From Serilophus lunatus (lineage: Eukaryota > Chordata > Aves > Passeriformes > Eurylaimidae): a stretch of 64,000 nucleotides of DNA. The notes under the pieces are model-generated. The model was not told the origin of the DNA, ran no database searches, and saw only the letters and a list, made by a program, of their open reading frames with translations. Made by a program: the position numbers and the translations under genes. This document shows, in pieces, positions 41,802 to 56,800 of this stretch (its first letter is position 1; each line of letters starts with the position of its first letter). The stretch is from positions 310,001-374,000 of the forward strand of contig VXBA01004870.1 in NCBI GenBank assembly GCA_013399895.1. Reading direction: 5' to 3'.

Positions 41802-44800
41802 GTGAGAAAATTCCTTGTTTCATTTTCTTTCAGTGGAAAGTCAGTCTGTTAGTCATTTCAATGCAGTATTGAGCTGTTGCATTGTAAGTCAGTTCAGGTT
41901 TGTTCTGAATGAGGAAATCAAAAGGATCTGTCTTGGCTCTTTCTTACATGAGGGTTAGATAAAAACATGGGTATAGAGTAGAGTCCTGCTTTGGCATGGC
42001 TTGGTCTGTAGCCATCCCTACAGGATTGCTGTGATGCTGATATGAAAGAGAAGGATTTCTACTCAAAAGTGAGCACCCAGAGAGCCTTAGGTATTCTTTT
42101 TCCTCTGGTGGAGAAGAAGTAGTGATGCCAAGACAAGTATGAATTTAAAAATGTGTACCTTGTTTGAATACATATTTCTGTATTTGAATCTCCTTTTCTG
42201 GAAAAACAAAAGTTTCTGAAAAATGGAAAAAACCCTTCAGTTGCTTAGATCAAGGGCAGCCACGTACACTTAGTCAATATCTGTGGTGTCTGCTTACAAA
42301 ATTAGAGATGAAGGCAGGTCACATCACTGGTAAGTTCCACATTTCTAGTCTGAGTTGTCTGGAAGGCTGGCCCAGCTGTGTAGGGGTTGAGGTATAGTAG
42401 TGAAGATAGCTTTAGGGTATATGTTTTTGTAAGAACAGAGTCTAAGTTCTCATAATCCAGCTACTCCTGTGCAATATCTTTGACCGATACAGAGAATATG
42501 CAGCTCTTTCAATAAATTAATTAGTCCTGTTTCATTCACAGCTTTGTTTTTGTCCTATGGAACAGCATTTCCCATGGAAGCACTGTTGGGTGTTTTTGGT
42601 ACAGATCCTGTTAATCCCTCGGGTGCCTCGGGGCATGCTGACATATACTGTTTGTCATGCTGGTATTTATTTTTTCAGCGATAATCCAACTTTGAATGGC
42701 ATTGTTAAACCGTTCTGTAGTGAAGTTAGGTGCTTAATCTAAACTCTGTAAGGTCATTTTTATAAATTAATCTCTTATTTCAGTATCATTCAGGGGAAAA
42801 AAAACCAAGAATGTAGAATGTAATTTTTTTTTTTTTTTTACAGAGTAGGACTATAAAATACAAAAGCACGTCTAAATTACATTTGTAGGTCAACATATTT
42901 CCCTGGGAATTTTTTAAAAGCCAAGAATTTGTACGGACAAAGTAAATCGAAGTCTTGGGCTGGTCTTTCTGGACCTGTTTCTTGTCTGAATATTCTGGCA
43001 TGTCATAGACCAAGAGCTGTTTTTCCTCTTGCTCCTATAAAATACTTTGCAAACTACATGTTTTCATACTTTGTAGTTTCTCATCACCAAGAAAAACTAT
43101 TGTACCTAAGGAAATCTTATTTATTCTTTAAAACCCTAGCTGGTAACCAGCCAAAATAGTGTACAGGGATAAGAGTTTATTAAGAACATACCTTTAATGC
43201 CTCACACTATAATTCCTATGTTTCTTAAAGAATGCCTACAAGCATTTTAGTACTGATGCATAAATGCTGCTTTATGTTCTGTTGAAGATTAACTTTATTT
43301 TTCATGTGAGACAGACAGAAGAGAACAATTCTAATGGATTATGTGAGATCCTAATAGTGAGATAAAGTTTCGGGAATTCACAACAAACATTTCTGCCTGA
43401 ATAGAAGATAGGCTATGTGCCAGTTTAGTACTGGGCATTTCCCCAAGCAGAGAGTCCCATTTGTGTATGCAGAGATTTGTTTATACAAGCCTTCCAGAAC
43501 TTCACTTACTGTGCTTGAGTAGTTGTTTTAGGGATGAGTAATAATACAGGTAAGTAGATATTTTTTTGCTGGTTTAGAACAATGGAATATTATGCCAATA
43601 TGGAAGACTGTTGTCATAAAGAATGTACCTCGACAGAAGCTGACCGAAATACTATCCTGTTCCATGGCCATAAGCTGACTTGGGCCTGATCTTGTGTGAA
43701 ACCATAAAAAAAAAATGTTTTTCCCACTCAGCTGTGATTGGTTATATAATTGTTAAGAACTCAGGTGGTGGTTTTCAGTTGCCTTTCCACTCTTTGTTCT
43801 GCTTTCATCTGTACTCCATATTGATCACCAAGTAACATGTGTTAGAATTAAATTACTATTTTCCCAATATCTACTTAGCTGCCATTTACCTGAAGAACAT
43901 GGTGACCCAGTACTGGCCGGACCGTGAGCCGCCTCCTGGAGAAGCCGTTTTTCCGTTCAACATCCATGAAAACGATCGCCAGCAGATCCGGGATAACATT
44001 GTAGAAGGAATAATTCGTTCTCCTGACTTAGTGAGGTACCTTGCTTTGTGAAGGGATGTTTATACTCCAGACCTGCCAGTCTGGATGTTGTCAATGTGAG
44101 AATCTCGATGTTTTGGGAGATGAAACAAGCACTTGTTTTGCAAAAGTAATAAAAATACATTTAAACTTATTTATATGCGCTTGTTTTTCAGAAATGTAGG
44201 AACCTGGCTGAGAGCCCTGTGATGTGATTTATCCTCTTCTGGTGTTGTTCAAAGTGTCTTGTAACACTTGCTGCAGTGACAGCCTGTCTATTTGGCTGAT
44301 TCAGGGCATATACTCTACAGAGCTGTCTGCGATACAGAATTTACCGTTTAGGGGAAATGCTGCCCAAGATTTGTTTCTTTTAATCTAGTAGCCCAATTCT
44401 TAATTACTTCTGCAATATTTCTATGTAGCCACAGTATTTAAATGCATATTGGTCTTGTTAGTTTTAAGATGTTAATAGAATGAAGATTTGCTATTCTCGT
44501 TTTGCTGGAAGAATAGTTACAGACATACTGCAGTTTATGGTTGTTCACCCTCTCTAATTAGAATGAGTCTGGTAGAAAGGGCTGTAGTGTATATATGTTC
44601 ATCTTTGAAAAACTGAAGAAAATCTTCCTTTACTCTCCTTCTCCTAAATCTGCCAGCTAGGTGCCCAAAGATGTTTTTATGTTTCAGTAGTCATATGTAG
44701 AAGAGGAGTGATTGACTACAGACTGAAATTGAAATCAGAGAAAACACTCAAAAAAATTAATGATGCAGCAGAATGCATTAGACTGCTGTGGCATTGCTAT

Positions 44801-47800
44801 CACTGGAGGTCTTTATGAATAGATTAGACAAACACATGCTAGGAATGTCTAGGGTATAAATGGGCCTGTGCAGAGACAAGAAAACAAACTAAATAATCAT
44901 TTCCTTTAGCTTTTCTAATGTGCTGTGATGCACTTGGTTAGTATCTCCACTAAGAGATAGATGCTCCTTGCCAAGGTTGTGCTGCAAGGTTAAGGAAGCA
45001 CATGTTTCTGTGGTAATGAGATAAAGGTGTGTGGTTTCCCCTGCCATCATTTCATGACCACCAAGGCTGAGTTTATACAAAGGAACACAAAATAATGGAA
45101 GTTGGAAGACTTTTTTTGCAAGCTAGCTCAGCCTTCATTTCCTAACCTGATATTTAAAATGCCCTAATGCTACAGTGACAGTCTGCATCTAAAAGGACTG
45201 TTGAAAACTCTGTGACAATCACTTGGAGTAAATTACAGAAGTTTCAAGTCCTGGAAAAACCTGTAGATTTGTCAAACGTTAAAAAAGTTGAAGGCACTTT
45301 ACTTGAACTGGTCTGATAATTTAATACTGATATTTTTCATGGTTTGCTTGTAAGAATAAGGGGGGAGGAGGAGCCAAATACGCAATGAGCACAAATTCCA
45401 AAGGCTTGAGGGGAAAGGTAAGTTTGTATAAAGCTAAAAGGATCAGTAGGTGTAAGGCCCCACTCCTATGTAATTGTGGCTCCTTCTATAATGGACCTCA
45501 AGAAGATACCCAAGGAAAACGAGGTATAAAAGAATTCCTATTTTCTGCAGGGATTTTTTTTCAATTCCTTATCAGAGCCAAGAGTTATTTTGTTATAGCT
45601 TCTAGCTCAATGCTACTCAGCTTTTTTGAGTCACACCTCACTTCAGACAATTTTCAGTCCTGCCTCACCATTGTGAGTGGCATCTAAATGTGTGTGAAGG
45701 AAGACGAATGGTAAGATGTTTTTTGCCTAATTGCCTTTGCCATCTCCTTTGGAGTTTGAGAAAGTACTGTTCTAGAAGATCCCAGGAAAACAGTAATTTC
45801 TTGAGGAACCTGTGGCTTGGATCATAACACAGACTACTATTGTTTAATAAAAACATACAAATTTGTGCTTTCGTGATTGCTTTCAGCCACATAAGCAAGT
45901 ATAAACACTCATTTTCAAAATACAAAGCTAGCTGGTTTTATGAGCAGTTAAGTCTTTTAAAATGTTGCCTGATGCATGTGGAGAAGGAGGAGGGAGGGTG
46001 AAAAGCAGCTAAAATGTTCTAACATCAGTTTCTTCCTGAGAGTTAAATCCCCTGGGAGTTTTTTCCTGCTGTTTCTCATGTCCCAGAACTCTTTCAGTGC
46101 TGTCAAAATATGATATGTGTAATATATGCATTGTAGCCAATAATCCAAGATTTAGGATCCATCCTTTAATTCTAAACGGGATACCATGATCTTACTCATA
46201 TTTATTTCTTTTTCCCTCCTGCCACAGGGCTCAGCTGACAATGTGTCTCCGTGCTATCATCAAACACGACTTTCCTGGCCATTGGACAGCCGTGGTAGAT
46301 AAGATAGGTTACTACTTGCAGTCTCCAAACAGTGGGAGTTGGCTTGGGAGCCTCCTGTGCCTGTATCAGCTGGTGAAGACTTATGAGTAAGTTGATGTCC
46401 AGCAGTAGGTGAGGAATTGGTGCTTTTAGTCTCAGCTGGTTAGAAAAAGACTTCAAGAACGCTGGCAGTTCTACGAGGAATTCACATAGAAAATGGGAAT
46501 TAATAATTATCATATGCTTCCTTTCCTGCCAGAAATAATCTATATTAATTTAGTGACTTTTTTTCTTGAGACTTTGTACTTTTGATGTGATTTAACATGT
46601 GAAAAATTCCTTACATTTATAATTTCCTTTGTTCGAATATTCTCCAAATGCTGCATATATTAATGCAAATTACTTTCTGCTTTTATGTAATGAATACAGT
46701 GTTGTCATTGTCATATACTCCTATTGCATAAGTACCTGTACCATCATTCTGGTAGTCTAAATCCATGAAGCATAAATCAGGAGCAGTGTAGCTCTGAGTT
46801 ACTTCACTCACTTCTCTTATAGTTGGTTACTGTTAGAAACATATGTATAAACCACACAAAAGGAATGTAAATGGAGAAAGAGAATCTTTTCTAAACCAAG
46901 GAATTGTCTTTCCCTTTCAATGGGAATGACACTCCTATTTGTTCAGCACCCAGTTTGAATTTGGCATTAGTATGAATGTCACAGAGATTCAAGTCTCTCC
47001 TCCTGTCAGGTGACAATTCAGTAGTAAAGAGCAGTAGATTCTTCCTCTCAGTAGCTGCATTTGTATAAGGTAACATTTGTTTGGTTTCATTTATCTGTTT
47101 AGAGTGAATTTGCATGAATTACTGAGATGGGGGCTAGGGGAGGGTACAGTGAATGAGTGAGTGCTGGATATTCTTTTTTTGTTCTGTTTTTTTTTTTTTC
47201 TTAGGGTACAGAAATTAAATTGATGGCAGGGAGTAGACATTAAAATCTTCCATGTGTAGATCTTGGACCAACATTTTTGTTTCCTTTGCAGATACAAAAA
47301 AGCAGAGGAGCGAGATCCTCTTATAGCAGCGATGCAAATATTTCTGCCTCGGATTCAGCAGCAGATGATCCAGCTTCTGCCTGATAACTCCCATTACTCT
47401 GTACTGCTTCAGAAACAAATCTTAAAAATCTTCTATGCTCTTGTTCAGGTTGGCATCTGTGCAGGGGGAAAACAAAACTTTTACTTTGCTGGGCACAAAG
47501 ACCCCTTTCAGTACTTTCAAGGGCGTGATTGAATAATACCCATTTGGATGGGTATGTATGTTAAACAGCTGTTCTAAAAATCTGACATTTTTAGATTTTT
47601 ATACTTAAAAACTGGCCGCATGATCTCACAGATTAAGTTTTTAATGTGTAGGTACTTCTGCACATTCTATTTGTAATCTTCCTGGAGAAATGTTGCTATT
47701 TTTATAAAATTGCACATACCCATAACAATTCATATGTTCATATCAGGTCATCTACACTGTGTGGTTGGCCTCTGAAGGTGTCACTAATGGATATTGTAGT

Positions 47801-50800
47801 GTAATTGTCAAATACACCACTCCAGTGGTGACACTTCTCATGATCTTCTTACGATCTAGCAGATATTATTTATTGAGGCACATGCATTTTAGAGAGATGA
47901 GTTTGGCTGTTAAGGGATGAGTTTGATGAAGGAGTAGTTTTTAGAGAATCAGAAACAAAACCAGATCCTACATAAGGAGCAGCCTAGAAATTCTTACTGA
48001 GGGTTAAAAAGCTAAAATTGTTTGTTATTCTGTGAGGGGAGGTTTAAAAAGATCTTACTTTTCCTTAACTTGCCCAACAATTGTCACATTGCTTTGAATT
48101 TTAGAGGAGTAAGATTTACTAGATAGTAGCTAGGTAGTACAAGGAGTATAAGGGTACATTTTTCTCACTGAAATGCTATTGGTTTACCCAAACCGCATAA
48201 TACAGGCACTGCTGAGGTCCCTAAAAGGTAGCTGGACTTCTGTGAAGGAGGAGAAAGAAGCAAAGAGAGTTGTCAAGTTCTCAGACCAAGGAACTTCCCT
48301 TAAATTGTGTTTGCTCTGAAATTCCTCTAAATTGTACCAAGAAGGATGCGACTAGCGTAGTATTGATATCTAACCTAATTAGTTTTAATTTTACTTAAAA
48401 TCTCATCTTCTCTGGGATGTCACTACTGTAGAACTACCTTTTACAGAGAAAGATAGTATTTAATACCTGTGAGGTTTTTTTTCTTGTTTCAGTATGCATT
48501 GCCACTGCAGTTGGTGAATAACCAGACTATGACTCAGTGGATGGAGATCTTCCGGACTATCATTGATAGAAATGTGCCCCTGGTAAGTTTCAGTTTTATA
48601 AAGACCTCTGATACTCTTGTGTTGGCGTTTGAGGAGCAGTCAGTGTAAACATTTTCCGACTGTTCTTTTTTTTAGGATATCTATTTAAAATTCTTGTCCT
48701 TGGAATAAATGGTGTTTCTGACAGAATTGCAACAAGGCCATATAAGCTGTCAGAATTTCTTTGTCTGAAGTAGAGACACTATGAAAACTTCAATCTGGAA
48801 TATTTTGCAGGTTTCCAAGTTTCTCTCAAATGAGAATCAAAACCTCATCACAAATCCGATCAGTTGTCTCTGTTCCTCATTTTCTTTCATCCATGCTTTG
48901 TATTTCCCAAAGAACAAGATAAAAACAGTAATTAAATTCTTGTTCATGTATGTTCAACATTAACTACATTTTCTAGAAATTTATTTCACACTCTTAACTT
49001 TCTCCTTATAGCTTTTGCATTATTGTATGGTTAGAATGTATATATTTGGAGGAGTTAGTATCATGCTTAATTTTTAAGCCAGAGTGCTTGTAGTCTCCAA
49101 GTATAACTGTTTTTGTTTTTTAAACATGCATAATTTTGAAAATTAGAGTACAGGTGTTGCACATGTACTGTATTATTCATTAAGAGATTCATTCAGAAAC
49201 TTTGAAATATATTATGTTCTCTAATATATAATAATATATATTTATTTCCTAATAATTGTTAATAGACCCAATGCTCTGCGTTTATATTAGTTCACTCAGC
49301 AAGGAATGTTTAAAGCATATTGCTCTCAACAAATCAAGTAGCTGATTTAAAACAAATGTGTTTATTTTTAGGAGACTTTGCAAATTGATGAAGATGACAG
49401 ACCAGAGCTGGTGTGGTGGAAATGCAAGAAGTGGGCACTGCATATTGTAGCTCGTCTCTTTGAACGGTAACAAACTGATTAAAACCTAAGCATGGCTTAC
49501 AAATCTGTGCTGTTGCTTGAGGTGCAGTTAGACAGTTTAATTGATGTAATAGCACGTGGTCACTGGAGAGGTTTTGCTGCTGCTGTCCTGTCCCTTGCCC
49601 TGGCACAGCTACTGCTCTGAGTTCTCAGTGATCTGACTCTCTAAGATGAGAAGAAACTTGCCTCACATGAAAAGTAAATCTATGTGTCTGTTTTACCATA
49701 TTCAGCTACTGTTATCCAAAATAGAAGTGTTTATATTCTCAAATATAAAGTCAGGGGAAAATACAAAAAGAAATCCATAAGCATGGAAGTTACAGAGCTT
49801 GTGACAAAAAAAATCAGTTTTATTTCCTTGATTATAATATTGTACCTTTTGATAATTTAAGAAAAGAAAAAGGAAGTAGGTCATTATAAGGGAAATGATG
49901 GCTTGGAAGGAACCTGGAGGAAAAGTTTCCTTTGCTGATGTCGGATCCTTTGTGGTTTAGAAAGCACTGGGTTTTAATTAGTAGGCTTCTCACAGTAAAT
50001 ATACCTGGTGTCCTTTTCTTTTTAAAGGTATGGAAGTCCTGGAAATGTAACTAAAGAATACTTTGAATTCTCAGGCTTCTTTTTAAAAACCTATGCTGTG
50101 GGCATACAACAGGTAAGCACAGTTCGCTTTTTATGAATCGCATCATTTTGGCTGAAGAATGTATTACTTTTTGTATTGTATTACTTTTTAACAGTGTGTA
50201 TTACCTTTTAACAATGTGCTTGTATCAAAGTTCATTTGTTAAACAAAAATGTAGGGAATCAGTCAGGTTTTCATTTTAGTAATGGAGAAATTCTTTAGAA
50301 CCCACAGCTATACAACTGAGGTATAATAACACAAATTTTCAGCAATTCAAAAGATTCTGTAGGAAAATTCTCAAAAAGCGAGTGCTGATAAAATTCTGTT
50401 ATCATCATGAATAACCATTCTTGATATAGCTGAGAAAAACTTGAAGCAGAGGCCTCACTTCACACAGGGTTTATTTCAGGCCAGTCTTTACTAAGTACTT
50501 TTTCTGCAAACAATTCTGTGTGGTAATCCTGTGACACTGCTTTATTTCAGGAAGATGCAAGCAGAGTAGAAGATGTCTGGAGCATCTTTCAGCAATTAAT
50601 GTTATACCTGGAAAGCGTATTATATGAAAATGTGACATGTTTGCAAGGAAATTATTTCTATTGGGGTGTGCTAATTATTTATGATTAACATGGTGTGCAG
50701 AGATGTTCTGATAAAGTTGCGTAGAAGAGAGGCATTTCTTTTCAGAGCTTTCTGTGTTTCTCTGCCAGCTCAGCTGTGGGGCCCTGGGAACATGGGCTTC

Positions 50801-53800
50801 CAGCATCTCCCTGATGTGGTGGAGTGGCTGTAGATACTGGGTGCTTGAAAGCTCTGAGAGTGGTGGCTCCCAGGCTCTGATGTTTTTGGCCCATCTCGTG
50901 TTTCTCATTGAGCCTGCCATATACTGAATGACTGGGGGTGGTAGTTCCCAGGCTTTTGGCTCGCTAAAGCTCTTGACTATCCAGGCTTTTGGGTTACATA
51001 TTCAAAACAGACCACTTAAAAGCCAAGAGAATGCAGGACACTTTCCGGCTCCTGATTCTCTCTGGCCTATAAATCCTGAAAAAACACCCGAGAATGCACT
51101 TTTTCAAGTGACATGTGTTTAGATAGTTTGTACTTCCAGAATATGTGGCTCCTTAGCATGCTGCCAGTTGAAATATCCCTGACATGGCATCTGCAGGCTT
51201 ATTCCAGTTTAAATTTGTGGTGTCTTTGATGTAGGGTGCCAGAGCGGTGTTGTCACTTCAAGTCAAATTTAAACTAGATTTCAAAACACCGGGATTGTCT
51301 GCAAAGCAAAAGTACTTTTCTCCATCCAGTTTGACCACAGAATAGTTTATCCATCAGTAAGCAGAGGAATGGTTGTGATAAGGCTGTAAATTAAATGGAA
51401 ACAGTGTAATACCCATTCTAAATTCCATGTTTAACTCCTTAGTGGAAAAATATACTCCCATGGGCAGTTATAATTTTAAACACCTGAAGTTTGTTCAGGT
51501 ATTAAGCTATGTTTCAAAAGGGACAGTTTAGCTTTCAAGATAAAGGGAATGGATGATCTGCACATTTCTTCAGTTTCTGGCTCTTAAATGGTAATTTGTC
51601 ACGTTTCCTTGCAGAGTTAATAAGAATTCTATTGTGAATATTACATTACTAAGACGTTGTTACTCATCAGTTGTTAACTGCTGACATTGTGCTTGAGTCT
51701 GTATAAAATACAGACAGTTCTTGTCCAAGACTCAAGATCAGACTTAGTGTTCCTGATGAAGGAGCTATATTCAAAATAAAACTTATTAAAATGTTCTGAA
51801 GAATTATGAAGCGGAATTGCTCTGCTGAAGTATGTGACTCAATATTTTTTACACATTGCCCTTGATTTTTTTTATTGTTATTTGTGTACTTGCCAATTCT
51901 TTACACTTACTAAAAAAATCATCTGCCATTAGTGAAGATTAGTGGCTTTGTACTGTGGGTTTTTCTTAGCAGAGCAAACCTTTTATCTTGTGTGATAGTA
52001 GTTTGTAATAGTATGCTAGGTGATATTACCTGGTGGTTACAATGGGTAATTTAAGTTAAGGGGTTTGTATATCTTCTGATTCACAGATTTAGGTGAGCCT
52101 ATCTTTCTTTCCTAGTTTAGTATTTCTGTTCTTATCACTGTTCTTCTAAAGTGATTTTATTTCTTTAGAGGTCTTAGATATGAACATAGACACCACTTTT
52201 GTAGGTATAGAAGCCACCAGTTTGAAAATCTTGCTGTGCCTTTTCCTTATCTATTCCAGATTTTGCTGAGGCCTCTGTAAACTATGAGCCTGTGAATGCA
52301 GAAGCATAGCTTTGGTTTATAGTCACAAATGACCACATGGTAGGTTTAGTAGTAAAGGTGGACATGGTACATAAATGTTTGCAGGATTAGAACCTTGATA
52401 TTTAAATGATTTATGATTTTTGAATCAAAGGCATAATAGTGATTTCTAAAACTAGAACCTCTGCTGTAAAGCTAATTTATCTGTTCGTATATATTCACTG
52501 AGGAGATGCACTGCATGTCTATGTATGAGACAGAATTTCCAGTCTCAATTTAAAAATACTAATTTGTCATTTCTTTAGGTTCTACTAAGAATCTTAGACC
52601 AGTACAGGCAGAAAGACTATGTTGCACCACGTGTTCTTCAGCAAACATTAAATTACCTGAACCAAGGGGTTATTCACTCTGTAACATGGAAGCAAATGAA
52701 ACCACACATACAGGTCAGTGCATAAAACCCAGTCATAAACACTGCATGTCATGAGAGTGATTAAAAAATCCAAATACCTCCATAAGTTTTGCAGTTTTAT
52801 GTAAGGTTTCGTGTATCAGTCAGCAACTGATCTGGAAAAAAAACAGCATTTCTACACGAATGTGGTTGGGTTTTCTTCAGGATTATTTCTACCTTTTCTT
52901 GCAGATACTGTTAACTTAATCCAAGATTCTGTTTCATAAGTTTTTTATTTTTAAAATCTACTAGACAGTCCTAATGTTCTGGTTTTTATTAGTTGCTAGA
53001 TGTCTATAGATTGGTAATTCAAATTTGATTGTAGTGCAAAGGTAGTGCACAAAGAACGCATTGACTTAAGGGGAACTGAACTCCGTTTTAAGGACATGTA
53101 TTGTAAGTCAGCTAAGAACACAAGAAAGTGATTTTCATGCTCTTATTTTTCCATATCGTAAGTTACCCTGTTGTACTTCATTAATTCCATGATTTTTAAG
53201 GGGAAGAACACTAAAATCCCCTCTCATGGTAAGTATTGCATTGATGAGATCCTGCTGCAGAATGCAGTGTTCTGCTGTTTGTAGGCTATGTCCTGAAGTA
53301 TATTTTGTGTGTGGTACTGTATTATTATAAAGATAGATGGTAAATTACTGCTGCTATCTGGGACTGTTGCAAAAGGAAAATACCTATAATACTATAAATA
53401 TGTTCCTGTTAGACAAAATAAAGGAGCACTGCTTAAAGGAATTTTATTTCTTGGAAAAAGAAGTCTGGTAAATTAGTGTATGGTGGAAGGAAGTGGGTCT
53501 AGAATTTGATTCGATGTGTACTTATGTGTGTTTGTCTTTTCTAAAATTAGAGTATAACAGAAGAGGTGATATTCTCTCTAATGTGCTACAAAGATGAGGA
53601 TGAAGAGCTCTGGCAAGAAGATCCATACGAATATATCCGCATGAAATTTGGTAATTTAGCATTATTTTTTCCATCCATCATAACTATAGTTCCAGTGATC
53701 AGCCTGGCTGCTGTAGTGTCTCTGTCTTCAACACCAGTGTCCTGAATAATAGGAATAAGAAAACCTGTTCCTTAGATCTCACCAATGTGTAATTAAAAGT

Positions 53801-56800
53801 AGGCAGCAGATCAAGTGAGTTTGGGCAATTTGGCTGATAGCTTCAAACTAAATGATTCTCTCAAGGTTTTTGTCTACTTTACATGTGCCTAGAGCACCCC
53901 AAAAAGATTGGCTTGCTCACTTGTTAATGCCAGTTTCAGAATTCTGAATTGCAGATGTTACAGCTATCTGCAAGTTCTTGCAGCTCTCACTTTGACCAGA
54001 AGAGGCCTGACTTGCTCTTTCCCTATTGAAAATTATCAATGCCTTCAGCATTTTCTTGTCAATTATTATTACTGAACTGTAAGATTAGATATATGTATTC
54101 TTTCAAAAGACACAGGACAAAACCTTGGGAATATCAGATAGGGCCATATTATGGATAATTACTTTTATTAAAAGAGTCATATTGAAAAAGAGAAGAGTAT
54201 TTAAAAATACAAAATAAAAAATACTTTTTTAATAAAGTATAAGTAGGTATTTTTTTATAAAAATAGAAAAAACTCCTGCAAGCCAGGCACCATGGAGATA
54301 AATATGTAGCATTTGGGAGTTTTTAATTAGTCGATTTGGGATTAGTGCATATGAAAATAATTTAAATATTCATAGAATAATTAAAAAAGCTTGGAAAATT
54401 GTTATGCTACAAATTAATTAAAATATAGTTTTGATCACTGGGATGCAAATATATCACTGATTTTTGTTGTGTGAATTCAGTTCTTTCTGTGTAAGTAGTG
54501 AATGTTATTTTTATGTGTAGCTGAGGCAGTTAAATGCAGATTTAAATTGTATCATGGAAGGTAAAAAAACCTCCAAGTATTAAAGTACATTAAGTGGAAG
54601 TTTAGTGAGGGATTTTTGGGTTTGGAACAGGAATTCTGATAGTCTGGTAGCATTTCTTAATGGTGTTAATCTTTTAAGTTTCCAGGAAAAGCTATTGTAT
54701 CATTTTAGTCACATTTTAAGATTACATTGTTAGGTCTTTTAGTTTAATTCAGTATGTTTAGGAATGTTTGGATTAGAACATATTTCCAGCACAGATTTTT
54801 TTTCCAAGATATAAGTTTATTTTCTGTATGATTAAAGGAAGTTTACGAACGAAGCTAAAAAGCTTCAACTTTCAGCAAATATAAAACTACTCCAGATCCA
54901 AGTAGTTTTTACATACAAAAGGTTTCCCATGAGGTTTAAATAAAATCAAACCAAAAAAATGTGTACATATGGTATACAGATGGTTCTGAAATGTACTGTT
55001 GTTCTTCCTATAGGGATTTTAATTAAAAAAAGAGACAGGATTTTTCATCCCTTATACACGTGGTCTCAGAAGAGTTAATGAATAAACAACATTCTTAATA
55101 AAGGCAATGATGAGTGGCAGTATATTTTGAAGGCAAGTAGTAGATGCTTTTCTAAGCTGCGTGACATAAGCTTGGGTCTTACTCTAACCATTAAGTGAGG
55201 AAAACCATGTCAGTAGTTCTGAGGTTATATATTCATGCTGATGTCATGATACCCTGAAAATAAGATGGTTTATAGGAAATCTGCCATTCAGAAAATATAT
55301 TTTTTTTATGCTTTTTCCCCTCAATTTTTAGATGTATTTGAGGATTATGCATCCACTACAACAGCGGCACAAAATCTCCTTTATACTGCTGCAAAGAAGA
55401 GAAAAGAGGTACGAAACTAGAAACTTTTATTTATTTAAATTTTCCTTAATAATGTTAGTTTTCCCTTAAATTTGAAGATGCTACTGGAAGCTAATCTTGA
55501 AAAATCTACTTGATAATACATAGTCAAATGTTGCCTGGCTGATACTATCAATTTTGGAAGAACTAAAACATGTATGTATATATTTAAATAAACAAATTCC
55601 TCTTGCAGCTTTAAAATTAATCTGCCAGGTACAAACTGAGTTGAAATAGATGTACGAGAATAGGTTTTTCCCAAGTTTACAAGCAGCCTCTGTCATGGCT
55701 GTTCTGAGAGTCACAAACTGTAGCAGGGCAAAAGGTGAACCTGATCCTTACTTATTTTCACTGCTGCTATTTGAGATCCTGTTGATGGCAATGAAATTAG
55801 CGAGAGTGAAAGCCATGTCAAAGAGTTACTCTTTAAATGAGGGCATTACTGTTCCGTCGAACTTTATATGCTTGGAGTGATCTGTGCAAAAGTACCCAGG
55901 CAAACCCTGGAAAGCACATGTCACTTTGCTAAAATGGCAAACGTTTTTCTTGGTACCATGTTAACATACAGTAAATGTGGAGCTCCATTTCCACGTGGAT
56001 TTTCAAAGAACACAGTCTTTATGTCAAGTGGAATATGACCTTTCTATGTCTTTGTTTCAAAACAGCCCTTGTCCACTGACCTTCCTTCTCATTTTCATGA
56101 TTTGTATTGAGACCATCAAAACTTTTATAATACAAGAAAAGAACATAGTGGATGTGAAAATTACATTCGACAGTTGGTTTTGCCAAGAAACCTTTGTAAT
56201 TCTTGTCAGCTTCAGAAACTACTGCCAAGACCAATAGATCAAATTAATTTTATGAGGTTTTAGTCCAGTCTTCTTGAATGTGTTTTCATACTTATATGTA
56301 CATACCTGTATGTATTTGTATGTATGTGTGAGATGAGCCAGAAAAGAAGTTAAAGGGAAAAATGGGTGAGGAACAGTTTAAGCCTCTTGCTTCATCACCT
56401 TTATTGGTTTGCCTCAATAACAAAAATACCTTATTTACTATTAGTAATGTGAAATTTCAAGGAGATTAATTTCGACAAGTTTGGCTGAAAAGTTGGAAGA
56501 GGAACCTTCTAAATGTTAACTACAGAAAGATGCTACACATGATACCTCCCAGTTGCTTTGGCCAAGATAAAATTTCTTCTTAAAAATATAATATGATTTT
56601 TTAAATTTAAATAATACTATTAAAATAATTTGACAAAAGGAGATCTTGTGTTTTTTGTCCCACATAGGTATTACCAAAAATGATGGCATATTGCTACCAG
56701 ATTCTGACAGAGCCAAACATTGATCCAAGGAAAAAAGATGGAGCTTTGCATGTTATAGGATCCCTAGCAGATATTTTACTAAAGGTAAGTGTGTAAAGAA

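Noticed and set aside
42824..42843. T-run plus ACAG as a missing IPO8 exon start
   Set aside because: The importin-8 protein is already continuous across this intron, and the downstream frame stops within about 14 codons in the required reading.
45385..45687. 100-codon open frame in IPO8 intron 3
   Set aside because: No family features, no splice sites in phase with neighbouring exons.
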